Below are positions 45,541-51,983 of a DNA stretch of 60,076 nucleotides, piece after piece. The stretch comes from a virus. The stretch lies in the IMG/VR virus record IMGVR_UViG_3300018933_000005, positions 1-60,076 of that record. One strand, 5' to 3'. Every line of letters begins with the position of its first letter. Position 1 is the first letter of the stretch. The notes under the pieces were generated by a model that was not told the origin of the DNA, did not search any database, and was given only the letters and a program-made list of their open reading frames with translations. The position numbers and the translations under genes were made by a program.

Positions 45541-45890
45541 CTCCCAGATTTCTCCCAGGGCGGTCTCCAGGTCGCCTTCCGGTGCGCGGCGGGTCCCTTC
45601 CTCACTTCGAGGAGGGGACCCGCCGAGTCGTTGATCTACGCGTGTTCTGCTGGCAGTCTAGGTCACCGGATCTGCATCCCCGAGATGCTGCGGGCGATGA
45701 CCAGCCGCTGGATCTCACTGGTGCCCTCGAAGATCGTGTAGACCGCCGCGTCCCGGTGCATGGCGTGTCCGCGACGAGGCATTCCATCGGCCTGACCTGC
45801 GAATTAGCTACTGGATGGCTGGTGTTTCTCGGTGTTGCATGGGTGCTTCTCGGGGTTGCTCGGGAGAGCTCGTCTCCCAAATTTCTCCCA
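45541..45890. other. attP region
   Basis: Directly after int. The core contains a 99-base copy of a bacterial gene end (45663..45761). Two near-identical 17-base sites flank it: CTCCCAGATTTCTCCCA (45541..45557) and CTCCCAAATTTCTCCCA (45874..45890). A tandem 18-base pair with a 21-base period (45821..45838 and 45842..45859, two differences) lies between. These are candidate arm sites for integrase. An attP in one piece means the molecule is excised or packaged, not integrated. Confidence 0.8.
45663..45761 (-). pseudogene. 3' end of an acyl-CoA dehydrogenase gene (attP core homology)
   Basis: Minus strand, 32 codons to TGA at 45663: it reads MHRDAAVYTIFEGTSEIQRL and ends VIARSISGMQIR. The R-D-A-x-x-x-x-I-x-E-G-T-x-E-I-Q-R-L motif is the hallmark of the acyl-CoA dehydrogenase C-terminus. 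There is no gene body in front of it. Integration at the matching host gene would rebuild an intact 3' end, the usual strategy of tyrosine integrases. Confidence 0.9.
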
Positions 45891-45927
45891 CAGGCGATCC
45901 CCCGGAGCCGGGGGGAGAATGAAGGGC

Positions 45928-45958
45928 GCGCCCCCCTCCATGGTCCGGAGGGGGGCGC
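45928..45958. terminator. Hairpin terminator
   Basis: Perfect 12-base arms GCGCCCCCCTCC (45928..45939) and complement (45947..45958), 7-base loop. Confidence 0.75.
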
Positions 45959-46029
45959 TTAGGGCCGAGCAACCAACGAAGGGGCCACCGAGTTGGCTCC
46001 CGGCCCGCCAGCGTGGGGGGTTCTCCTAA

Positions 46030-46052
46030 TTGACTTCCCGTCTAGCACGGGA
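46030..46052. promoter_or_regulatory. Dyad upstream of the GntR gene
   Basis: TCCCGT-CTAGC-ACGGGA (46036..46052) directly follows TTGACT (46030..46035), a possible -35 box. GntR-type proteins bind such short dyads. The spacer up to 46247 (about 195 bases) holds nothing else recognisable. Confidence 0.4.
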
Positions 46053-46247
46053 GATGCGCCCCCCAAGGGGAGTTCACCCGAAAGGGTGAACAAGCATTCG
46101 ATTAATAGGCGCGGCGGCCCCGCTCTGCGACCGGACTGGAGTCCGCAGAGCTGCGATGTATCGATCCTATGGCCAACCTGCGCGCGTAGGTTCCAGCCTG
46201 CCTCTCTAGCCTGGCGGCCCGCAAGATCGCCGCCGCCGGGAGCAGTC

Positions 46248-46859
46248 GTGGAAGCGCCGTATCAGCGGCTCGCCACCGAGCTGCGCCGCCGCATCGACGC
46301 CGCAGAGTGGCCGCCCGGTGCCCGCTTCCCGTCCATCGCCGCCCTGTCTGCCGAGTACGGCGTGGACCGCGGCATCGTCCAGCGGGCGCTCGGCGTGCTG
46401 CGCCGCGCGGGCCTCCTCGAAGGCCGGCCTGGGGCCCGGTTGACGGTGGCCTACCCTGCGGCCGTGCGGACGCTGACGGATCCGGACGCTCCCTGGCCGT
46501 ACCGGCTGGGCGATGTGGCGCGGGGTGCGGTTCGGGCGACGGAGGAGCTCGCGGCCCGGCTCGGGCTGGAGCGGCGCCTGCTGCTGCACTGGGAGCGGGC
46601 GGAGCTGCTGGACCCGGACGGGCGGCCGGCGATGCTGCTCACCTGCTGGTGGCGCGGGGCCGCTCGGGCGCACACCGCGGTGCGGTGCGAGTTGCGGCCT
46701 CACCAGATGACCACCACGGAGGCCGCGGCGCTCGGCCTGGCGGCGGGCATGCCGGCGCTGCTGGTGGAGCGCACGCGTGTGGATGCGGCGGGTCGCCCAG
46801 TCCAGACTGCTGATCTCGTCCTCCCTGCTGACCGGTGGCGGGTGAGTCTGAGCCTGTAG
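46248..46859 (+). CDS. GntR-family regulator (HutC/UTRA-like)
   Basis: 203 residues from a GTG at 46248 with CGGGAGC upstream. YQRLATELRRRIDAAEWPPGARFPSIAALSAEYGVDRGIVQRALGVLRRAGLLEGRPGARLTV is the GntR winged helix. The C-terminal part (AARLGLERRLLLHWERAELLDPDGRPAMLLTCWW ... ALLVERTRVDAAGRPVQTADLVLPADRWRVSLSL) is a short UTRA-type sensor. This type is common in Streptomyces conjugative elements (KorSA-like), where it controls transfer and replication genes. Outside the main early operon, near attP. Confidence 0.85.
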   Translation: MEAPYQRLATELRRRIDAAEWPPGARFPSIAALSAEYGVDRGIVQRALGVLRRAGLLEGRPGARLTVAYPAAVRTLTDPDAPWPYRLGDVARGAVRATEELAARLGLERRLLLHWERAELLDPDGRPAMLLTCWWRGAARAHTAVRCELRPHQMTTTEAAALGLAAGMPALLVERTRVDAAGRPVQTADLVLPADRWRVSLSL

Positions 46860-46995
46860 CGGGCCGACTGGTCGGGACCAGTTCAGCACAGGTAGGCGTA
46901 TCCCGAAAGGATGTACAGGGAATCAGTTGCCACGTTGCAACAACGTTGCGCCCTGGATCTCCCCTGCTGTCACACCCTGGCCGTACTCTGCTGCC

Positions 46996-47154
46996 GTGGA
47001 AAGCGAGGAGCCGACTGCCGCGGAGGCGAACCAGGCGGTGCGCGCCTGGGCCGCCGGCCGGACGGTGTGGTCGCCGGCCGATCTGGAGGAGCTGGACCGG
47101 CTGCGCCAGGTGTGGGCGGCGGCGGTGCGCCGGGAGCTGGTGGCCGCGGCGTAG
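46996..47154 (+). CDS. Small unknown protein
   Basis: 52 residues from a GTG at 46996 (VESEEPTAAEANQAVRAWAAGRTVWSPADLEELDRLRQVWAAAVRRELVAAA). Compact helical protein; similar short ORFs follow GntR genes in Streptomyces elements. No function. Confidence 0.6.
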   Translation: MESEEPTAAEANQAVRAWAAGRTVWSPADLEELDRLRQVWAAAVRRELVAAA

Positions 47155-47164
47155 GATCCCGGCC

Positions 47165-47349
47165 GTGACCGCGAGCACGCGAAGCTGGACGGTCTGGACG
47201 GCGACGCTCACTCGGAGCAGCGGGAGGCGTGGCGGATGTGCGCCGAGGCGGTGCAGGCCGCCGTCACCCAGTACGCCGCCGACCATGGCGCCTCCCGGTA
47301 CGAGGTGGAGGCCGCGGTGAAGAAGTCCGCGAGGCACCCGGAGGCATGA
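47165..47349 (+). pseudogene. Small gene with apparently frameshifted start
   Basis: A frame ending at TGA 47347..47349 reads REHAKLDGLDGDAHSEQREA, then WRMCAEAVQAAVTQYAA and VEAAVKKSARHPEA, which is well-formed helical protein. The only start nearby, GTG at 47165, is in another frame, so one or two bases near 47168 may have been lost or gained. A CTG start inside is the alternative. Confidence 0.4.
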
Positions 47350-47353
47350 AAGC

Positions 47354-47393
47354 GCCCCGTCTGCCCGCGACGGGGGACGCGAGCAGACGGGGC
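47354..47393. terminator. Hairpin terminator
   Basis: Arms GCCCCGTCTGC (47354..47364) and complement (47383..47393), between convergent units. Confidence 0.7.
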
Positions 47394-47520
47394 AGTTAGG
47401 GGAAGTCCGGTGGCCCCGCCGCGCTGTTGGCGGGGCCGTGTCCGCAGCCCGGCAGCACGACGGATGGGACCAGTCCAGTGTGGCAGGCCGTACCGACAGC
47501 GGGGAGCGGACACGAGCGGG

Positions 47521-48057
47521 TCAGGCCGCGACCGCGACCGGGTGAGGCATCACCTCCTCCGACAGCGGCAGCGGGCCGTCCGCGGGGACGTCCCAGATGG
47601 GCCCGTGGTCGGGGCAGTAGGCGTCGAAGCACCAGCCCCACGGGCAGCTACGGCGCCGGGAGAGGTAGCGGGGGGCGACCAGCTCCTCCCCGGCGGGGAG
47701 GGTGCGGCCGGCCGCGCGGTGCGCGTGGAGGATGCACGCCGCGCCCTGGGAGAGGATCCGCTGGGGGGTGTCACCGAGGGAGTAGAAGTCGCCGGTCGCG
47801 GCGTCGTACAGCTCGGCGTGGATGGTGCCGGCGCGGCGGACGAGGATCGCGCCAAGGAGCGCGCCGTCGGCGTCGCGGACCTCGTAGCCGTCAATGGGCA
47901 TCTGGGCGTCGGTCTCGACCAGGTGGGCGAGGGTGCCCTCGACCGCGTCGCTGGCGGCGATCCAGTTCCACTGCTGGAGCTGGGCGGAGGTCATGTGGAC
48001 GAGGAGGACGGTGGTGTCGAGGGAGTGGATGGTGAGGGTCTCAACGGTGCGGTTCAT
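47521..48057 (-). CDS. Unknown protein opposite the ribbon-helix-helix gene
   Basis: 178 residues (MNRTVETLTIHSLDTTVLLVHMTSAQLQQWNWIAASDAVEGTLAHLVETDAQMP...). Two parts: a helix-strand N-terminus, then a beta-rich domain (GYEVRDADGALLGAILVRRAGTIHAELYDAATGDFYSLGDTPQRIL). It ends in a Cys/His region (SCPWGWCFDAYCPDHG). No family recognised. Divergent from the RHH gene, and a copy of the operator dyad lies 27 bases upstream of its start, so it is probably its target. Confidence 0.7.
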   Translation of the reverse strand: MNRTVETLTIHSLDTTVLLVHMTSAQLQQWNWIAASDAVEGTLAHLVETDAQMPIDGYEVRDADGALLGAILVRRAGTIHAELYDAATGDFYSLGDTPQRILSQGAACILHAHRAAGRTLPAGEELVAPRYLSRRRSCPWGWCFDAYCPDHGPIWDVPADGPLPLSEEVMPHPVAVAA

Positions 48058-48083
48058 AGTGTCCTCCCTGGCGGATCCCCGTT

Positions 48084-48163
48084 TCTGTACCTACAGAATG
48101 CATCCACAATGAAGCCTTGTCAACTCGTCAAAGCAGATGGATGCTAGTTTCTGTACCTACAGA
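48084..48163. promoter_or_regulatory. Paired dyad operators TCTGTACCTACAGA
   Basis: The perfect dyad TCTGTA-CC-TACAGA occurs at 48084..48097 and again at 48150..48163, one in front of each of two divergent genes. The ribbon-helix-helix protein encoded at 48179 is the probable binder. Confidence 0.75.
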
Positions 48164-48178
48164 CAGAAGGGGGAACCC

Positions 48179-48358
48179 ATGGCCAGACCGGCGACCGGCG
48201 AGACACCGAAGCACAACGTCCGCGTGCCGAAGGAACTCTGGGACGCCGCCAAGGAGGAGGCGAAGGCGGAAGGCCGCACGATCACCGACGTCATCAACGC
48301 GGCCTTGCATCAGTACGTCACCCGCAGGCGCCGCGAGCGAGGAGCAGCCGACTCCTGA
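48179..48358 (+). CDS. Ribbon-helix-helix repressor
   Basis: 59 residues from an ATG at 48179 with GAAGGGGG upstream. KHNVRVPKELWDAAKEEAKAEGRTITDVINAALHQYVTRRRRERG is an Arc/CopG-type ribbon-helix-helix: a beta strand, then two helices. It probably binds the TCTGTACCTACAGA dyads and represses itself and the divergent gene. A toxin partner is not obvious, so this is a regulator rather than an antitoxin. Confidence 0.85.
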   Translation: MARPATGETPKHNVRVPKELWDAAKEEAKAEGRTITDVINAALHQYVTRRRRERGAADS

Positions 48359-48364
48359 GACGCC

Positions 48365-48402
48365 GAGCGCCCCGCCCCCACGCAGGTGGGAGCGGGGCGC
48401 TC
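48365..48402. terminator. Hairpin terminator
   Basis: Arms GAGCGCCCCGC (48365..48375) and complement (48392..48402), between convergent genes at 48358 (+) and 48431 (-). Confidence 0.75.
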
Positions 48403-48430
48403 TGGGCCTCCAGGAGCGCATAACGTTCCC

Positions 48431-49462
48431 TTACCTGCCCTCTTCGGGCTGGAGTCTTGCGGCGAGGTCGGCGGCCAACGCGTAGGCGGGGTGGTCGTCG
48501 AGTTGTCGGCGGCGCCGGTTGTAGCGCTGGGTGGTGCGCGGGTTGGAGTGGCCGACGGCGTCCTGGACGTCCTGGAGCGGGACCTTGTTGGCGAGGTTGT
48601 CGGTGATGAACTGGTGCCGCAGCGTGTGGGGCTTGATGGACTTCGCCTGCGGGATGCCGGCCCGGCGGGCGAGGACGCGGAGGTGCTTCCACACTTCGGG
48701 CTGTGTCCAGCGGCGGCCTGTCTCGGTGGTGAACAGGGGGCCGTCGCGGCGGTCGCCGAGGTAGGCGAGGAGCGCGTCGAGGGCGAGGGGTGGCACGGGG
48801 ACGGGCTTGCGTTTGCCGCCTTTGAGGGTGAGGGGCAGGGTGCGGTGCCCGCGGTCGTAGCCGAGCTGGTCGGCGTTGAGGGAGAGGACTTCGTCGATGC
48901 GGGGGCCGAGGAGGTAGAGGAGGGTGACGAGGGCGTAGGAGCGGGGTGCCCAGTCGCGGGCGGTGGCGATGAGCCTCGTCACCTCGTCCTGGGTCATGCC
49001 TTCGGTGGGGCTGTAGTCGGGGTCGACGTAGGGGCGGTTGACGGCGGCGAAGGGGTCGGTGTCGACGGCTTGGATGCGGAGGGCGTAGGTGTAGAAGCTC
49101 CCAGCGGCGGCGAGGGCTTGGGCCTGCGCGGATGGGGAGAGGGTGCCGCCGCGTCGGCCGGGCGTTTTCTCCAGGTGCTTGGCGTAGGCGTCGGCGAGGG
49201 GCAGCTTGGCCTGGAGGGGGTGGATGTGGGTGGAGCGTGCGTAGTCGTCCCAGCGGCGGAAGGCGCGGGCGTAGGCCCGTCTGGTGTGGCGGGACTTCTG
49301 GCGGGCGATCCATCCTCCGGCGATGGTGGGGAGGGGGTCGTGCTCGCCGTAGATGTCGAGCAGGTGGTCGTGGAGGGCGCGTGCTTCGCCTGGCCAGTCG
49401 TCGCGGGGGTCGTGCCGGTCGGTCGACAGCTCCGCCGACGGGCGCGGAACGAGGGTCGTCAC
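48431..49462 (-). CDS. Second tyrosine recombinase (XerC/D-like)
   Basis: 343 residues. A SAM-like N-terminal core-binding domain (SRHTRRAYARAFRRWDDYARSTHIHPLQA) precedes the catalytic domain: Arg in GPRIDEVL, Lys in LKGGKRK, HTLRHQFIT with His and Arg, and GHSNPRTTQRYNR with His and the nucleophile Tyr. It lacks the arm-binding domain of the first integrase. It may resolve phage dimers or belong to an inserted element. It is distant from the attP at 45.7 kb and has its own small partner upstream. Confidence 0.92.
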   Translation of the reverse strand: MTTLVPRPSAELSTDRHDPRDDWPGEARALHDHLLDIYGEHDPLPTIAGGWIARQKSRHTRRAYARAFRRWDDYARSTHIHPLQAKLPLADAYAKHLEKTPGRRGGTLSPSAQAQALAAAGSFYTYALRIQAVDTDPFAAVNRPYVDPDYSPTEGMTQDEVTRLIATARDWAPRSYALVTLLYLLGPRIDEVLSLNADQLGYDRGHRTLPLTLKGGKRKPVPVPPLALDALLAYLGDRRDGPLFTTETGRRWTQPEVWKHLRVLARRAGIPQAKSIKPHTLRHQFITDNLANKVPLQDVQDAVGHSNPRTTQRYNRRRRQLDDHPAYALAADLAARLQPEEGR

Positions 49463-49662
49463 GCAACTCCTTCGTAGTAGTAGAGGTGAGCCGGGCCCGA
49501 GTCGTTCGGGTTCGCACCTCGCCGGTAGATGAGCTTCCGGGCTACGCCGGACTCGGTGACATGCAGGGGCAGATGCTCGCGCGGCGGGTCGATGGGGTCG
49601 CCGTCCAGCGTCACGCTCTGCCCGTCCAGCGGGCCATCGGTGAGCTTCGCTTCCACGCTCAT
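49459..49662 (-). CDS. Small unknown protein upstream of the second recombinase
   Basis: 67 residues (MSVEAKLTDGPLDGQSVTLDGDPIDPPREHLPL...). It is beta-rich and ends AHLYYYEGVA. Similar short proteins are found in Streptomyces phages. Its stop overlaps the recombinase start by four bases, so the two are coupled. Confidence 0.7.
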   Translation of the reverse strand: MSVEAKLTDGPLDGQSVTLDGDPIDPPREHLPLHVTESGVARKLIYRRGANPNDSGPAHLYYYEGVA

Positions 49663-49789
49663 GAGCTCCTCCTCAGTATTGGATAACTGTCATTATCAAC
49701 CATCGAGTTGGGCATTCACCAGCCCCCACGCCGCAGGCGATATGGCATGTTATCGAGGGGGCCTGACACTCCTCCCCCGTACACGACGA

Positions 49790-49831
49790 AGTGCCCCCGC
49801 TCCCCCCATGGAAGGGGAGAACGGGGGCACT
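49790..49831. terminator. Hairpin terminator after the lysis genes
   Basis: Arms AGTGCCCCCG (49790..49799) and complement (49822..49831), with inner CTCCCC/GGGGAG pairing. It lies in the 224-base spacer 49663..49886 and ends the late operon whose last gene stops at 49887. Confidence 0.75.
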
Positions 49832-49886
49832 CGTAGTTGTGCCTCGGGCCGGCCTTCCACGACAGGGCCGGTCCGGGGTCCTGTCG

Positions 49887-50246
49887 TCACACTCCAGTTC
49901 GGTAATAGTTCTCTACATCCTCCGGCGTCTCTACGGGGGTGCCGCCTAGCGCCACCACCTGATCCCGCAGCCGAAGCGCCCACCGCGAGACAGAGAACAG
50001 CAGCGCCTTCACTGACCGCAGTTCAGCGCGGACCTCGGTGAGCTCCTTCTGCATGTCGTCGCGGATCGCCTGGAACGCGGCGAGGTCGGCGGCCCGCTGG
50101 TTGGGTTCCGCCTGCGCCTGGGCTGCGGCCTGGGTGGCTTCTGCTGTGGCCTTGGCCGCGGCTTTCGTCGCCCGCGCAGCGAACAGCCCGGCAACGACCA
50201 TGCCGATGGTGCCGAACGCTGCGACGAGTCCGCCCCAGATGGTCAT
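49887..50246 (-). CDS. Membrane-anchored coiled-coil protein of the lysis group
   Basis: 119 residues from an ATG at 50246. One N-terminal hydrophobic helix (IWGGLVAAFGTIGMVVAGLFAARA), then an Ala/Gln-rich coil and a second coil (DMQKELTEVRAELRSVKALLFSVSRWALRLRDQVVAL). The build resembles accessory holin or spanin-like proteins. It is the last gene of the lysis group. Confidence 0.7.
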   Translation of the reverse strand: MTIWGGLVAAFGTIGMVVAGLFAARATKAAAKATAEATQAAAQAQAEPNQRAADLAAFQAIRDDMQKELTEVRAELRSVKALLFSVSRWALRLRDQVVALGGTPVETPEDVENYYRTGV

Positions 50247-50689
50247 GGGGATGCGCCTCTCCGGGCGCGCCGCGGCGGTGGGGGCACCGAGTACTCGGGC
50301 ACCGTGGCCGCCCACAGGATGACCCCGACGTGCGAGGTGAGGTACCAGATCGCGACGAAGCCGCCGCGTGCGTACTCGCCGGTGATGACGGCGAGGGTGT
50401 AGGCCATGGCCCACACGGTGGGGGGGATGAGGGCTGCGATGTATCCGAACCAGTCGCGACCCACGCGCAGGAACGCGCTAGCTGTGGTGATGGCCCCGGC
50501 GCCGATCCACAGCCAGGCCCAGGACCGTAGCGAGCACATGTCGGTGAGGAGGTCGAGGCCGGGCGGTGCGGCTGCCGAGACGAGGAAGCCGATACCGAAG
50601 CAGGTCTTGCCGGTGCCTAGGATCAACAAGAAGGTGCCGCGGCGGCCCAGGTGAGCGCGTAGCCGCCGGGCCGCGCGGCACACGGTCAC
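50243..50689 (-). CDS. Four-helix membrane protein of the lysis group
   Basis: 148 residues with hydrophobic segments at about 18-40, 58-74, 80-106 and 110-131. It sits between the holin-like gene and the anchored coil and overlaps both, so it probably takes part in lysis or membrane protection. No family recognised. Confidence 0.7.
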   Translation of the reverse strand: MTVCRAARRLRAHLGRRGTFLLILGTGKTCFGIGFLVSAAAPPGLDLLTDMCSLRSWAWLWIGAGAITTASAFLRVGRDWFGYIAALIPPTVWAMAYTLAVITGEYARGGFVAIWYLTSHVGVILWAATVPEYSVPPPPRRARRGASP

Positions 50690-50985
50690 ACCCCGGGGGC
50701 CGTCGAGGCGCTGTTGCGGGCGCCGATGAACTTGGCGATGAGGCCCTTCAGGAGAGAGCCCACCGCGGCAACACCGGCCGCGGCGGCGGTCTCCCAGAAG
50801 GTCGCGCTGAACATGTCGCCGGGGCCAGCCGCGATGGCCACGCCGGCGAAGGCGACGACGAACGTGGCGAGGACCCGCTCGACGAGGTCGCGGGCGTAGG
50901 TGGCGCCGGTGCGGACGACGGTCTCGACGTCGCCGCGGGAGGGCAGGTTGGAGGTCATGGCAGATCCGTTCTGGGAGAAGGTCAC
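50686..50985 (-). CDS. Holin, r1t-like
   Basis: 99 residues from a GTG at 50985 coupled to the amidase stop, or 90 from an ATG at 50958. VVRTGATYARDLVERVLATFVVAFAGVAIAAG then FWETAAAAGVAAVGSLLKGLIAKFIGA matches the r1t-type holin layout: amphipathic start, hydrophobic helix, turn, second helix. It should permeabilise the membrane so the amidase reaches the wall. It follows directly after the endolysin gene. Confidence 0.8.
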   Translation of the reverse strand: MTFSQNGSAMTSNLPSRGDVETVVRTGATYARDLVERVLATFVVAFAGVAIAAGPGDMFSATFWETAAAAGVAAVGSLLKGLIAKFIGARNSASTAPGV

Positions 50986-51923
50986 TTCGGGGGGAGTTTG
51001 AGTTCCTGGCCGGGGCTGATGGCGTCAGCGTCCGTCAACCCGTTGAGCTTGGCGATCTCGCGGTAGCGGTTGCCGTTTCCGAGCCTGCTGGCGGCGATGG
51101 ACCAGAGGGTGTCGCCGCGGCCGACGGTGTAGATCGTGACGCCGGGGACTCGCAGGGTCTGGCCGGGCTTGAGCCGGTCCGGGTCGGCGATGTCGTTGAG
51201 GTCGACGAGGACAGGCACGGTCGTCTTCCACTGGCGGGCGATGGACCACAGGGTGTCGCCGGAGCGCACGGTGTACGTGGTGGTCGACGGGGCCGGCGTG
51301 GGCTTCGGCGTCGGGGTGATGGTGCCGGGCTTGATGGCGAGGCGGGCCCGCACGCGGGCGCGCATCCCCTTCATGGTGAAGCCGCGGGGGTCGACCTTGC
51401 CGGGCTGCCACTCCAGGTGCCCGATCACGGACTCGGCCTTCCAGCCGTGGTGGCGGCAGAGCGCCGCCGCGGCGCGTTCGATCGCGTCGAGCTGGGCCGC
51501 GGGCCACGGGTCCTTGCCGTCGCCCAGGTTCTCGCATTCGAAGCCGTAGAAGTAGCGGTTGCCGTCGGCGGTGGCCTCGTTGTCTGTCGGTAGGTCGGCC
51601 TCGGCGATGACGGCCCTGAGCACGTCGTCGTCGCCGGAGCCGGCGTGGTTGGCGCGGCCGTAGCCGACGAGGTGGATGGTGCCGTCCTTGGTGATGACGC
51701 CGTGGCACAGCGGCCCGGGCAGGCCGCTGTAGCCGATGCGGCAGATCTCCACGGTGCGGGCCGATCCGGAGGTGACAGTGTGGTGGATCATCACGCCGTT
51801 GACAGGGCCCCAGGGCCCCTTGTGGTTGCGGTTGTGGCTGCGCCAGTTGCCGACCTCGATGACCTTGCAGCCTTCGGCTCTGAGCGCGGCGCGGAACTCG
51901 GTGGCGGACATGGGTGCGGCCAT
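50982..51923 (-). CDS. Endolysin: N-acetylmuramoyl-L-alanine amidase with two LysM modules
   Basis: 313 residues. The amidase (PGRP/Amidase_2) domain covers ~15-195: GVMIHHTV with a zinc His, GTIHLVGYGRANHAG, FYGFECENLGDG, and GHLEWQPGKVDPRGF. Two LysM modules follow, YTVRSGDTLWSIARQWKT... (~219-262) and YTVGRGDTLWSIAASRLGN... (~266-311). It cuts the amide between muramic acid and the stem peptide, and LysM binds peptidoglycan. No signal peptide, so release depends on the holin. Confidence 0.95.
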   Translation of the reverse strand: MAAPMSATEFRAALRAEGCKVIEVGNWRSHNRNHKGPWGPVNGVMIHHTVTSGSARTVEICRIGYSGLPGPLCHGVITKDGTIHLVGYGRANHAGSGDDDVLRAVIAEADLPTDNEATADGNRYFYGFECENLGDGKDPWPAAQLDAIERAAAALCRHHGWKAESVIGHLEWQPGKVDPRGFTMKGMRARVRARLAIKPGTITPTPKPTPAPSTTTYTVRSGDTLWSIARQWKTTVPVLVDLNDIADPDRLKPGQTLRVPGVTIYTVGRGDTLWSIAASRLGNGNRYREIAKLNGLTDADAISPGQELKLPPK

Positions 51924-51946
51924 GAGGCCTCCTCGGGCATGAGAAA

Positions 51947-51966
51947 AGCCCCGGCGGGGCGGGGCT
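51947..51966 (-). terminator. Terminator with T-tract between spike and endolysin genes
   Basis: On the minus strand a hairpin AGCCCCG / CGGGGCT (arms 51960..51966 and 51947..51953) is followed by TTTTC, a rho-independent terminator in the direction of the tail genes. Confidence 0.7.
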
Positions 51967-51983
51967 GCGTGGGGCTGGGCTGG

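Noticed and set aside
45993-46247. Upstream extension of the GntR gene
   Set aside because: This part includes the dyad and promoter-like TTGACT and lacks coding character; the GTG at 46248 has a ribosome site and starts exactly at the GntR domain.
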